From positions 33,335,873 to 33,399,872 of the forward strand of contig NC_132883.1 in assembly GCF_030463535.1 (NCBI RefSeq): a stretch of 64,000 bases of DNA. Reading direction: 5' to 3'. The notes beneath the pieces were generated by a model that was not told the origin of the DNA, did not search any database, and saw only the letters and a program-made list of their open reading frames with translations. A program made the position numbers and the translations under genes. This stretch comes from Salminus brasiliensis. Taxonomy: Eukaryota > Chordata > Actinopteri > Characiformes > Bryconidae. Shown piece by piece: positions 1-12,384 of this stretch (the first letter of the stretch is position 1; every line of letters starts with the position of its first letter).

Positions 1-109
1 GATGCACAAAGCAGCTTACAAGCTAATTCATGTTTAAAAATGAGCAAAAATAAACTTCTTTACAAATCTGTTTTCTTTTCTGTAAATAAAATTAAAAAGA
101 GTAACTTAC

Positions 110-151
110 TCCAGGGTGTTTCCTCGCGTGGTCACGGATTGTTCGGAGCAT
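110..151 (-). CDS. Probable first coding exon of an NDUFA4-family gene (partial, runs off the left edge)
   Basis: On the minus strand an ATG at 151-149 opens 14 codons reading MLRTIRDHARKHPG. The exon ends in phase 0 at a good splice donor (A|gtaagt, 109-104). NDUFA4, the small cytochrome c oxidase-associated subunit of the mitochondrial inner membrane, begins with a very similar peptide (MLR...KKHPS). As I recall, its first coding exon is also 14 codons in phase 0, just before the membrane segment. The rest of the gene would lie to the left of base 1. A GA/GGGGAG-rich stretch at about 258-311 lies in the upstream region. The match is short, so another gene with a similar first exon is possible. 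Confidence 0.45.
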
Positions 152-257
152 GTTTGCAGAATTTAGTTCTGCCTGAATTTTCTTCTTTCTGTGGTTGTTT
201 ACTGTGAGCCGAAGGACTGGACAGAGCAGGCAGACCTGTTACTGGAGGAGCGGAGGA

Positions 258-311
258 GAGGGGGAGGGGGAGGGGGAGGGGGAGAGGGAGAGAGAGAGAG
301 AGAGAGAGAGA
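258..311. repeat. GGGGGA / (GA)n low-complexity tract
   Basis: Purine-rich run on the + strand: repeated GGGGGA units followed by about 11 GA units. It sits roughly 110-160 bases upstream of the NDUFA4-like start codon, so it may lie in that gene's promoter or 5' leader. Confidence 0.85.
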
Positions 312-338
312 TTGTTGTTGCAGAGTTGTTATGTTGCA

Positions 339-386
339 GCATAAAACATAAACATAAAACATAAACATAAAACATAAACATAAAAT
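339..386. repeat. Short tandem repeat, unit of about 13 bases (ataaacataaaac)
   Basis: About four near-perfect copies of an A-rich unit alternating cataaaa and cataaa. Nothing else is visible from here to 696. Confidence 0.7.
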
Positions 387-696
387 GTCCTTGTAATTTC
401 ATACTTGAAAAAAAGACAATTTAAGCTTATAAATGTCTACTCTTACACATGAAATTAAGCAAAATAAAATCAATACTTAGACTGGTTTCCCAACTTTGTT
501 GTTAGATGAAATCATGTTACCACCAAATAATGATGTGTATTTCTTAACATCTGTGCAAGCTTTGTGCAAGCTAACAAGAACTTTCAGACTTGTATGAATA
601 ACTCAAAGCACTTACCAGACTTGTACAAACATCCATTTCTTGTCTGATTGCAGAATACTAACAACTTGATGCATGTATGCACATTTGGGTTGGTAT

Positions 697-1509
697 TTAC
701 AGTGGCATGTCAAAGTTTGGGCACCACTGGACAAAATGTCCGGTACCGTGAATGGTTACGTGGGTAGAAGATGAACTGATCTCCAAAAGTTAAAGCAAGA
801 TTAGTTTATTGTTTTTGTTTTAAGATATTTTAGAGTGTAAAATGACGGTACACTGTTGTTCTGTGTTGTCCAAACTGTGACCTTCAGTAAACTTTATCTG
901 AACCATGACGTGAAAGTTGAAATCTATTTGGCCACAATGAGAAAAGGTATGTTTAGAGAAAAAAGAGGGCAGAATTTAATGAAAAGAACACCCTTTCCAA
1001 CTGTTCATCAAAGGGTGGTTCGATCATGCATTGGGCTTGTGTTGCAGCCAGTGACACAGAGAACATTCAATTCAATACCTGAAAATTCCAGAAGCAAAAA
1101 TGAAAAGAGGATGGTTTCTACAACAAATAACGATAAGGGGCAAGTTGAAGGTTTTGCCATGGTCCTTGGATTCCCTCGACCTAAACATCACCACAAATCT
1201 TTGGATCAACATTAAATCTTTGGATTTCAAGATGGCTCAAGAATAAAAAAAAAGAACTGAAAGACTCTTAGCTGGTTTCAAAAACTGTTTACAAGCTGTG
1301 ATACTTCCCAAGAGGAGTGTGACTAAGTTTCACACAGGGTGTCAAACTTTTGCTTTGGGCCCTTTTGCTTTTTTAAATAAACAATTTAAAGAAATGTTTT
1401 TTCTCTGTAATGTTACGCCTTTAGGAACTCGAAACAGGTAATGTTTCACTGGCTTACTGTATTCACAGTAATTAGTCAGTCGTGTCTGGATTTTTCATGC
1501 CACTGTAAA
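697..1509 (+). mobile_element. Decayed Tc1/mariner transposon copy
   Basis: Both ends carry an inverted TTTACAGTGGCATG-type terminus (696-709, and its complement at about 1497-1509). The left end continues into a sequence beginning CAAAGTTTGGGCACC, known from a common fish and frog Tc1-like family. Translating about 930-1200 in the transposase frame gives broken pieces resembling NEKRYVW, GGSIM.WACVAAS and the C-terminal AGFKNCLQAV region, interrupted by stops and large deletions. The copy is 0.8 kb against about 1.6 kb for intact relatives and cannot make an enzyme. The 119-codon open frame at 856-1215 is an out-of-phase reading of the same relic. Confidence 0.8.
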
Positions 1510-3890
1510 TTAGCTTTGTTTTTGTGTCTGTTTAAAAGGCTGTAGTCAGCTTTATTGTTTCAATGTATTTCTGTTCTTTAAGAGTTACTTAGAACTCAAA
1601 GCACTTCCCTTGCACATGAGACACATGAGAGCATTTGACTTGATTGTGTATAGCTGATGGGAATGTGAATAAAGCTGCTATTGGTCAACCACTGGTTCAC
1701 TATAATATTCTGCTCTAACACAGCTCACTCAGCTCATGAAGTGTTTGATGAGCTAATGGCTTGATCCAGAGGACAGACTGAGATTGGGAACAACTTGCTT
1801 TATTGTTCTGGTTCCTACATCCCCACCTCTATCATTTGACCTTGTATGCAATCCAGACCACTTGAGTGGCACATGCTTATTTATTCTGATTCTAAGTGGA
1901 ATGAAGTACACTTTGCAGTTTATGTCATACAGGACTTATTCTAATGATGAGTATGTTGAAGCACTCTTTTCATTTCATACAGGAAAAGTCTAATAGCAGC
2001 TTGTAGTCATTCCTTTTTATTTGCATTATCATTCATTTGTTTGCTGTGATCAGGAGAAGTGTTAATAAGTTTAAGGGGAAAATCATTCTTGACATTACTA
2101 CAGATAATTCAATCACCAAGATGTAAATAAATCCTTTCAGATTGATTTGGCATTAAATGGTTTACTACTTTATCTTCTTGAGTTTAATATTGCTTGCAAT
2201 GCTAACAATGTTAAAATAGTGTTAAATATGAGTAGTTGTCAGCGTCTAAAAGGCATTTGTCATTCTGTTTAATTCTCAGTAATGTTACATTTCACATTAA
2301 AATACTAAGGATGCCAGTTTAATAATTTACTTCATTGTATCCTAGCGCAGGAATTGTGAAAAATCAGTGAAATTGGTTGAAAGGCACCGCGGTATTCATT
2401 TAATTTTATCTCTCTACTTATTTTAGACAATTCCTGTGCCTAGCAGCCTACTCAACTGTGCTGTAAAAAATATCTTGTTCTCTTACACATTCTATTTGCA
2501 CACCAGGGCTTGCGTGTCGCCAGAACAGAAGCTAGAACACTCAAACTCATATAGTGCAACGTGCCAAGAAGATTGAGGTATTAAGAGTTCAGCAGGGCCA
2601 TGGATTATAGAACACTCCTGGACACAAGCCAAATGGACATGCACAAGCACATGCAGCATTTGTTGAGTCACACAATGGTACAGCCTATATAATTCTTTAC
2701 AATAATTACCTTACTTTCAGATAGTCATGTGACCAATTGTTGCATGGACTCCTTCAGGTAAAGCATTCAGGAGCTTACTACATCAACAGAGTGCTGCACA
2801 TCTTTTTTAATGTACATCATTTCTCCATGAGAAAATATGTTCCATTTTACTTAATTTGACAATGTGTTGTAAAGTGTTCATGGGGATATTATGAACATTA
2901 TTTTACCAAATACATTTAATTTAAATCAAGTAAACTTTTTTTCTGTGTAGTATTGGACTAGATATAACTGTATCAAAGCTTCACAGTGTTTTACAGTCCT
3001 CTTCTCCTCATGTTAAGTACACCAAATCTACTTCTTAACTGTGCCATTTTCTCTTTTCTAAAACAGGCTCAGACAATGCCTTCCTAGTGAGGATGAAATA
3101 GGAAACTCACTGGGGATGCTCAATTATGTGATATGAGAGGTGCCAAGAAGACAAACTACAATGACTAAGCAGTTATCACAGTGCTAAATCAAAAGGACTC
3201 TTCTTTGCTCAGACATCAAGACTCCAAATGTCCTCATGAATTCAAATATGTGACAAAGAGGTTTCATTGTGGGAAGGGATGACTGTGAAACAGCACCACC
3301 TTGTGGAGGCTCAGTGCTCTCTTCACTTGCCATACACAGGCATCAGTTCAAAACCTGCTCACTGGAAAAGTAGCTATTTTGTATGATCATTATAGGCAAA
3401 TCTAATTAATGCTAATGTGGCTAACAATAACTGGAAATTATCAGCCAACATATGACATCAGTGGCATGTAAATTTGAGCACATACACACAATGCTAAGTA
3501 GAATACAAATATTACAATAAATATAATTGGCAAAATAACAAACACTTTTAGTTGCTCAGTGTGTTCATTTAAACATTTTTAAACCTTTCCTTGTGGCACC
3601 CCAGTATTTCTTGTGATGTAATGTATATGATGTAATAATTTATTAATCCCAACAGTGTAGAATTATTTTAGTATCTGAACACAATATATACTGTTTGTGT
3701 GAAAACAGGTTACAGTCTAATATAATGGGAGCCTATCAGATCATGACTTGTAAACATAGAGACACCTAGAATTTACAGAGGGTATATCCATATAGTGTCA
3801 ACTTAACTGGCAGATTAGGCCACCAGTCTAAAGGATGGGTGCTAAACGGCTGATACTAAAGAACATCCTTGTTTTTTGTGGTAGTTGTCC
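1510..3890. other. Intergenic stretch without a recognisable gene
   Basis: AT-rich sequence between the first transposon relic and the actr5 3' end. I see no exon-like open frame bounded by splice sites and no tRNA or rRNA. The only oddity is a 22-base exact match at 3307-3328 to actr5 exon 6 (see findings). Confidence 0.5.
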
Positions 3891-3892
3891 CC

Positions 3893-3930
<38 letters not shown>
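3893..3930. repeat. (AAT)n microsatellite
   Basis: About 12 uninterrupted ATA units. The ORF that crosses it reads poly-tyrosine and is an artefact. Confidence 0.95.
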
Positions 3931-3935
<5 letters not shown>

Positions 3936-3963
3936 AGCCATGAAAAACATAAAAAAAATTAGT

Positions 3964-3969
3964 TTTATT
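3964..3969 (-). terminator. Candidate polyadenylation signal of actr5
   Basis: AATAAA on the minus strand (TTTATT on +), about 410 bases beyond the actr5 stop codon. The region is A/T-rich, so this may be chance. It is the nearest convincing match I found. Confidence 0.3.
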
Positions 3970-4139
3970 TTTTTCACATCCACATGCGCTACAACAATTG
4001 GTTGTATCACAAGTAGTAATATACAATAATGTATAAATCACGCATCTGCTAGAGATATAGTAGTCCATCTATTACCATACATACAGTACTCAGTCAATCT
4101 TTACAATGGAATTGGTCCAAATTTTAAAGCCTATACCCA

Positions 4140-4166
4140 TAGGACAGGACAGGACAGGACAGGACA
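4140..4166. repeat. (AGGAC)n short tandem repeat
   Basis: Five consecutive aggac units followed by diverged copies (aaggcaggag). Confidence 0.9.
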
Positions 4167-4379
4167 AGGCAGGAGAGGAATGAACCCACTCCAAGAACAC
4201 ATCTGGGTATTTACAGAAACTTTAGCACAAGACTAGTTTGGCCATATTGATTGTAACAGAAATATAAACCATGTTCATCCCTTAGCTTGCACATACACCC
4301 TTAAAATTCAGCATGTAGCTCCTTTAACCCTTCAAAAGAGTATAACATAGAATTAATGGCATTGTGAAATGAGGCACAA

Positions 4380-4793
4380 TTACTCTATTGAGCCAGCAAA
4401 GCCACTGTTTGGATTGTGGGCCGCATCACTGTCCAAGCCTGCAGCTGTGCTAACGTCCTGAGTGTGTTCTGTGGTTGCTAGTGACACTTCATTGGAACGT
4501 TGTGTTGGTTTACTGATCCTCATGGGGATAAAGATGTTGGAGGCACAGTGTTCACTCAGGTACTCGCCTCCTTTCTCTTCATAGTCCTGCCTGCTGATCC
4601 AGCCTTCAGATCCAACAGGGTTCCTCAAAGCCCACTCACGCGCCCCAAACCAGGCATCCAGAGCTGGCTGAGATGCATGAGAAACCTACGGCACAGAAAG
4701 AGAGTAACGGTCTCTCAGGGTTTACAGACATTTCATCCAGTTTATGATGGTAAATGTTTACAGCATATTTATATATTAAAAAAAACAAACAAA

Positions 4794-4857
<64 letters not shown>

Positions 4858-6622
4858 CACTACCATCAGCAGCACTACCATCATGCTGCCCTCCCCCTTC
4901 TTCTTCTCTCAGAACTTCTGGCTCACAATCATCACCATCATCATCCCCTAATGGCTCATCGTCTGGCAGCATCAACCACCCATTCACACATTCCAGCACC
5001 CAGCCCCCCTGCTCCAACCTGTCCTTCACAACAACCCAGGTGAGAAATGAGCTGAGGAAGATCAAGCCTAAGAAAGCTACAGGTCCTGATGGAATCAGTG
5101 CCAGGCTCCTCAAGTCTTGCGCAGATCAGCTGTGCAGGGTAGTTGAGCATATGTTCAACATGAGCCTGAAACTGGGAAGAGTACCACAGCTGTGGTACCT
5201 GTGCCCAAAACACAGCACCCAAAGGACCTAAACAGCTACAGGCCGGTGGCACTGACTTCCCATCTGATGAAGTCACTGGAGAGGCTGGTCCTCAACCACA
5301 TCCGCCCTCTGGTGAGCCCATCCATGGACCCTCTTCAGTTCGCCTACCAGCCTGGTGTCGGGGTGGATGATGCTGTCATCTATCTTCTACACAGAGCTCT
5401 TTCTCACCTGGAGAAGCCCGGCAGCACTGTGAGGATCACCTTCTTCGATTTCTCCAGTGCTTTTAACACCATACAGCCAGGGCTTCTAAAGGACAAGTTG
5501 GGACATTGTGGAGTGGACAGTCACCTGTCAAACTGGATACTGGACTACCTCACCAACCGACCACAGTATGTGAGGGCACGGGACTGTGTCTCTGACTTGG
5601 TGGTCAGCAGCACAGGAGCCCCTCAAGGAACAGTCTTGGCACCGTTCCTCTTCACCCTGTACACTGCTGACTTCATGTACAGCTCACCGACCTGTCACCT
5701 CCAGAAGTTCTCTGATGACTCAGCGATCGTCGGCCTCATATCCAATGAGGAGGACAGCGAGTACAGAGAACTTATTCAGGACTTTGTGGACTGGTGTCTG
5801 CAGAACCATCTGCAGATAAACGCTGGAAAGAACTGGTGGTGGATTTCCGCAGGTGCAGACACCCCCCTCCATCAGTGAACATCCGGGGTATGAACATCGA
5901 GAGTGTGGACTCTTATAAATACCTGGGTGTTCATCTGAACAACAAACTGGACTGGTCAGTCAACACTGCTGCACTCTACAAGAAAGGCCAGAGCAGACTC
6001 TACCTGCTGAGGAGATTGAGGTCCTTTGGAGTGCAGGGAGCGCTCCTGAGGACGTTCTTCGACACAGTGGTGGCATCTGCCATCTTCTATGGAGTGGTCT
6101 GCTGGGGCAGTAGCATCTCGACGGCAGATAAGAAGAGACTGGACAAACTCATAAAGAGGGCCGGCTCTGTCCTGGGGTGCTTCCTAGACCCAGTGCAGGT
6201 GGTGGGAGACACAACCAAGCTGGCATCCATGCTGGAGAACAGCTCCCACCCCATGCATGAGACTCTGGCAGCACTGGGCAGCTCCTTTAGTGACAGGCTG
6301 CTTCACCCAAAGTGTGTGAAGGAGCGGTATCGCAGGTCCTTCCTTCCTGCTGCCGTCAGACTGCACAACCAGCACTGCTCCCAGCGGACCACATACGCAC
6401 ACACTTAACTACACACACATGTTCATGTTCAGGGAATACTATGTGCAATACCCCCCCCCGTGCAATTAAGAGTCTTTTGCTGTAAATAATATTGTTTATT
6501 GCTTTTTTAATTCTTATTTATATTATGTATATAGTGTAAATTATTTATCTAAATTTTTTGTAACTGAGTGTCTTGCTATCCCTTTCTGCTGTCACACTGT
6601 GAATTTCCCCCCTCTTATCTTA

Positions 6623-6678
<56 letters not shown>

Positions 6679-9600
6679 TATGTATATACACTGTACTGTA
6701 CACAGTATAATGTAACTGCAATGTTAGCAACAGTTTGTGAGCAACAATCCTGGGTTTTTTCTCTTTCTCTGACAGATTTCTTCCCGTCCTCTCTGTTAGC
6801 AAGCTGGCTTTGTTACACTTTCCAAATTTATATCTAGGGGAAAAGGTTGTAGGTTTTGTAGCTACATTTTCTCCAAATTTTTTTCTGCTAGACACATAGG
6901 GCAGTTTTGTGCCTTTTTGTTTTCTTGGTTTAATTTTTAGTTAGTTGTGTTTGCTATAGTTGTTTTGGTTGTCATTTTGGCATATGCCCCTCCCTGCGGT
7001 CACATTTTCTCCATTGGTTGTATAGAAATATGAACCAATATGAGTTTATGGTCAGTGTCCGGTGTTTTGTCTAGCAGAGGGCATGGGGAAAGAGCCCATG
7101 CTCATTTACGTTTACAGCCTGACCCTAGACCAGGTCATACAACTGGTACAGCATTAGAAAAACTTCATTTTCTGCTACCTTAAAGTGTGACTGGAAAGGT
7201 CTCATAGCAAGCAGTTCTCTCTCCACTCTCTCTTTGACTCCAGGATACAGCAGGTTTCCCCCAGTCAGAAACACATTTTCAGCTAGCAGAGCCTGCTGCT
7301 GTGGAGCGTACCTGGTATAGAAAAGCACCATCAACACTGCACTGCAATCTGATTAATCTTAAAGCTATTTACAATCATACTGCAAAGACGAGCAACAACA
7401 TTATTCTGTTAAAAAAAGAAAACAGGCCAAAGGAAGGGAGAACCAAGGCAACATTGGGAGAACATTTCCACATCTGTGTAGGTACCACAGTGAAATGACA
7501 AAGATGTGCATGAGCTCATAGCCCCTGCACAAAACTTCAGTTTCAGTGAGGCAACTATGTTTAGTAAATAACCTAACTACAACTACTAATAACTATAACA
7601 CCTTTTCCCAGTCAGAGAACTACTAAATATTTAGTAGTTAGAATATTTAAAAACATTAATTTTACATCTGCCTTTTACTCTGAGGACAACATGGAAATAA
7701 GCCTGATGCTCACTGTTCCAGTACAAACTGTAGAGTCTCAATAAGTCCCATCTGCTCTTCACCAATCAGAGAAGGGCGAAATAGAACTTCTGGGGCACGT
7801 AGTCGCTCAGTTCCCACAAACAACTGGTGGTACTCTGCCATGTTAAACACCGGCTAAAGGGCAAAAAAGTGAGGAGGGAGGGGAAAAAAAAAAAAAAAGA
7901 CGAAATATTACATTGTATACTCCTAAAAATTTAACCGAAATAGCAGTAACAACCATTCGTGATTTCTCCAATCATAAAGGCCCAGCAAAGGCCCAATTGA
8001 CAGAGGAAGAAAAATAACATTACCTGGATAGTATCAGCTTTTTCAGGCTCAGTGCTCTCTTCACTTAAATCAGCCTCCATTTGATTCAGTCCATCACCTT
8101 CATCCATAGGTTGCTCCAACTCTGTGATCTAACACAGTAACACACAGAACCAGTCACTGATTGGACCAGGACTAGGACCCATTACCATGATATGATACGG
8201 GATATGATCTGACAAGTGACATTTAACATGTCCACTTTGCAAAACATTTCAACAATACATTACAGTATTTGTCTGACAGTTTTTCACATTTTTTTTCGCC
8301 ACTTAAAATGTGTACAAATGTGCTCTTTTGTTTGTTTTATATATCAAAAATGTTTCGCTGGTACAAAAAAAAAAAAACTGTATATTGGGGTTTTTTTTTC
8401 TACACAGATGACACAAACACACCTCTGCTCTGGCTAGCCTGTGTTGTTCCACACTTATACTGAGTTTGTGGATGTATGACTGCAGTTCTTCAGCAGAGTC
8501 CATGTTCAACTCCATCAGACGCCTGTGAAACTGCTCTACAGCGCCCTCTTCCAGCAGCTCCTACATGAAGAGATGTCAGGGAGGTCATCCATTTTTTTGG
8601 TCATCAAAGACAAATATGTAGCTGACCTGTGATGATGATGATGATTATGATGATGATGGTGGTTGTGTGTGTTACTGAAATTACATTTTTCATTTTGAAG
8701 AATTCCAAGAAGGCATGTGTGTGTACCTGCACTGCAAGCAGTGTGTCCAGTCTTTCCTGATCTTGCTGGAATCTCTCCTCTCTGTGTCGACTGTTGAGCT
8801 CTTGGAGCCTCCGCAGCTGCTGTACTCGTTTCTCCTGCCTCTCCTCTACACTCGCAAACACACCCGCAACCTTCCCAGAGAAGGGTAACTGCATGCGGTG
8901 AACCTCTTCCTCATAAAACTCAGCACTTCTCCATTTCTCCAGCTCTGAGAAGAAATATCAATGCCAGTTGATGCATTACAACTTTCTCTTTCTGTGGACA
9001 AATGACAACATTCTGAAAAACATGTCAGATATGTGGCGACCTGTTATCCTGTAGATTGCACAGAACCTGGAAAAATAAATTAGACAGAAACACCCCTTGA
9101 GCATTCAAAGAATACTACCAGACCCACACATGTATGACTGCCACTGAAACTGGGTCACTTCACTGAAGGTGATGAATTCTGAAGTGCACAGAAACCTCTT
9201 AACTGCTCAGATCCAACCAATCCAACCTCAGATTCAACCAATGGCCCTCACAGGATTATAAAGTATTGTAGAAAACTGAGAAACAACATACAGCTATATT
9301 TTGTTTGTCAGAGCTATATAAGCAAAGCTATTGTGTATTATAAACAGACACTTCCCAATATTTTACTGTTCCTCACTCTTCCACTTATTCTATAAAAAAA
9401 GACAAAAAACCTATGTGGTCATAGTGCAAGTCTAATTTGTACAGCTGGTGCAGCCTGTATTATTTTGTGTCTTATTTGGAGTAGTTTTGGATCACTGCCT
9501 CCATAAAAATCACACTACTAAACAAAATGGAGGAGAATTGCGTTAACTCCTACAAGGAGTTAACACATCATACATTTTCCTTGAAAAGGCTAAGATGTCA

Positions 9601-11406
9601 AGTGTTGCAAATGTGCATTTGAGAGTGTGTAGGTGGGCATTACCCTGCTGGTAATCCACAGCAACATAGCAGTGATGGTGCAGCAGCTCCTCCATGCGGC
9701 TGGGTGTGATGGCTGCCTGGTGAGCAGGATATTTCAGCTGTAGAAGTCTCTGCATGTAAGTCGCTGTGTGACTACCTCCAACATTAACCCGCTTACAGTT
9801 GAAAGCATCCAGTCTGTGCACACACATGCAAACAAAATTACTGAAACCATACAAACTGTTTACCTCCAGTAGATCTGCACAGAGTTGAGTTAGGTTACAT
9901 ATATAATACAAATATATATTTATTAAATACCTCTATAAATCAACAAATATAAAAAATAAATACAAATGTATATTATCCACTCAATAGTGGACACTGCTAT
10001 TTTAAAGTCATCCTTAATACTACAAAACAGTCCAAATCCAGCTAATCACATCCAAATCAAGTTGTATAAAGTGAGCTGTCTTGAATACCTTAACATGTTC
10101 ACTGAGCACATTAAGCCTTTTTGGTTCAGATTTCTCAAACTCAACCTGTGCTATCCAAATATTTTTTTTCATACACTAAACTGTGAGGAATATAAGAAAA
10201 TAGAAAGCTTTGTACCTGCCATTGAAGAAGGGTAACACATGAGAGCAGTGATATCCAGATGATATCACCAGGCCTGTGTGAGGTACTTTTAGTCCGCACT
10301 GCATATTGCTTTTGTAGAAACTAAACAAGCTGTCAACTCCATATGCCACCTGTGGCACCCCATAACACTCAAAGAGAAGTTCTGACATCATCTGCCTGCA
10401 GTGAAGTGGGTTGCATGGAGCCTCTGTGAGAACCAGCGGGTGCTCCACTTTACCCTGTGAACACAAGACAAAGCTATTTAAACATGCGTTATATAGATGA
10501 GGTATTGAGTCACACCTCTTAATCACTAAATTCAGGAGTTTCATTCAGTCCAATTAGCCATTTTCATTTAGGTAGTACACTTAAAGAAGTCCTATGTAAC
10601 CCTGTCTGCCAAAACAAACGACTCCTATTCGTGTTCTCGGCAGTGTTACAGCCCAAAGACAGCTGCTTTTAAATTCAGAGAAGCACAAAGTTAAGTTCCG
10701 AAAGCATGCTTCTTTTAGACAACAGATGATATGCATCTTTCAAAACGACCTATGTATTCTGCCAGTGGTATGGGGATGAAAAAAGGATTCAACCACTACT
10801 GCAGTGGTACTCAAGGTCCCGGAGTGAGAAACTCACTGGTCTTTGGCTGTTGGCTGTAACTCTATTTGGGTGCAGAGGACAAACCATGCAGCGCTCAATA
10901 CTGTTCTCTCTCCATGTTTTAACACATCCAGGTCATCCAATGTTGGGAACCTATATTTACCAGTCCATTGGTTCTCTAAGCAGGTTCTCCAACAGCATTG
11001 CCTTCCAAGCAGTCTTACCTACCTCTGTACCAATCCCGAGGTGAACAAAGACGTAGTCTAGCATGAGTTCTTGTATCTCAAAGTTGACGACGACGTTGCG
11101 GTCGAACTGACTCTTGAGGAGCCAGCGGAGGGGCTCCAGGTTGGGGATATCGTTGCCCACCTGTGTCTCGCTCCTGGCGGCTCCTCTGCTCCTCGCCGCC
11201 ACCGATTTGAACACCAGGCGTGGGCAAGCAAATTCATCTCCGCTACACGCCCAGCCGGCTCGCGTCTGAAAAGAGCCGTTATCCACCACTATCGGAGCCA
11301 GCGAAGGCTGCAGGCATTCTGACTTCACGTCAAACACGGGGTCGGGAGAAGATCTGACATCCTGAAACTTAAAGATTTTACATGCCGGACCAGTGGCGGA
11401 CGTCAT
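4380..11406 (-). CDS. actr5: Actin-related protein 5, INO80 chromatin-remodelling complex subunit (complete, 9 exons)
   Basis: ARP5 is a nuclear actin-fold protein that, with IES6, forms the nucleosome-contacting module of the INO80 remodeller. Coding exons (minus): 11406-11023, 10454-10216, 9813-9644, 8944-8727, 8560-8423, 8128-8024, 7853-7714, 7311-7179, 4685-4380. They sum to 1833 nt (610 aa; human is about 607) with all phases matching and GT-AG introns. Visible marks: the actin phosphate-loop motif DNGSF (residues 42-46); [18 protein letters not shown] in exon 2; the charged helical insert typical of ARP5 in exons 4-6 ([32 protein letters not shown]); the second phosphate loop [11 protein letters not shown] in exon 8; and [16 protein letters not shown] near the C terminus. 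The last intron (4686-7178) was enlarged by a LINE. No lesion is seen, so the gene is probably functional. Confidence 0.95.
4798..4854. repeat. (CA)n microsatellite, left flank of the LINE
   Basis: About 28 uninterrupted CA units, preceded by CAAA units, inside the last actr5 intron. A second CA tract in the same orientation lies at the other end of the LINE. Confidence 0.95.
4855..6626 (+). mobile_element. 5'-truncated non-LTR retrotransposon (LINE), Rex/Babar-like CR1 group
   Basis: Reverse-transcriptase ORF remnant on the + strand, antisense to its host actr5 intron. Motifs in order: [19 protein letters not shown] (from about 5065), [17 protein letters not shown] (5237), [10 protein letters not shown] (5329), [16 protein letters not shown] (5441), [16 protein letters not shown] (5616), and the catalytic FSDDSAIVG in place of the usual Y/FADD (5710). 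A C-terminal part [15 protein letters not shown] follows (5912 on). The reading frame jumps near 5190 and near 5830, each fitting a small deletion relative to relatives. No endonuclease domain is visible. The 3' end finishes in TCTTATCTTATCTTA, as in Rex-type LINEs. It is a pseudogene; the family name is from recognition only. Confidence 0.85.
6627..6677. repeat. (CA)n microsatellite, right flank of the LINE
   Basis: About 25 CA units directly after the LINE tail. Confidence 0.95.
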
Positions 11407-12380
11407 TTTGAAAAAGAGTGTCGCATGAAAATAGAGCCGGAATGCGCAGCATGATGCGTGTAACGTTCCTTTATGTTGTACGTTTTGGTAGCTTTTAAAA
11501 TCCTGTCCTAGCAGTAGCTACATCCTAGAATAAAAAACAATACTTTATAACCCTAGGCGGTTATTAAAGATGTCTTAATCTCTTACACGCTGTGTAAGAA
11601 CTCTGTTCTAATCAGCATTAGAGATCGCTACAAAATGGGTTTGCAAAAATTAAAATGGTCGCACTACATGAGTCCGACAGACGAGTGCGTCCGAACAGTT
11701 TGGACACATTTCCTATACGATTTTTCCTGCTCTTGTATTTACGGGGATCTACGTAGTACACAATGTATTTAGAGAAACCATAAGCTAGATGGGCCAGATG
11801 TTTCGTCGTTTTATGTTAGCTACCTTGTCAAAACGTCTGGTATTGATAAGATATTCTAATAATATCCTTAAAAGAACCATATCAGAAAATAACCTATCAG
11901 AGATCAGAAACTGCTGTTAGTATGAAACAGTAGGCAGAATATTTGGATAGCCTAAACCACTATACAACATATTCTCTAATATATAATTCAGTGTATCAGA
12001 GGGTAGAAATAATTGAGGTGATAATAAAATGGTTTGTAAACATTTGTGTAATAATGAATAATAACAGTTAAATGTATGAATTAAATAAAATGAATTAAAT
12101 AAAATCAGAATTAGCACTAAAACATGCAGAAACGCGATTATCGTACTATACAAGTGCAGTCACTATCGATAGAGCAATTTAATTGTGTTTTAGCAAATTG
12201 TTAAAACACAGTTACAGCTAGTGTGGACAATTACCTACAACCCTTTTTTATCTCATTGCATAAACAAAAAGAAAAAAAAATAGTGTTTCTTTTCGTATTC
12301 GGTCATTAAAAACGATCAATGTCGGTGATTCAATGTGGGACCTAACGTCTTAATGTATGAAAAGGCGTGATATGCCAATG
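11407..12380. other. Region upstream of actr5, no gene seen
   Basis: The first few dozen bases (11407-11460) are GC-richer and probably hold the actr5 5' leader and core promoter. I see no TATA box there. The rest is AT-rich without a supported exon; the small minus-strand ORF at 11917-12153 is low-complexity sequence. Confidence 0.4.
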
Positions 12381-12384
12381 TAGA

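Noticed and set aside
856-1215. 119-codon open frame on +
   Set aside because: It is an out-of-phase reading of a decayed Tc1 transposase; the family motifs appear in another frame with stops.
4500-5231. 243-codon open frame on +
   Set aside because: Its first part is antisense to actr5 exon 9, the middle is poly-His/Thr from (CA)n, and only the end is genuine LINE reverse transcriptase.
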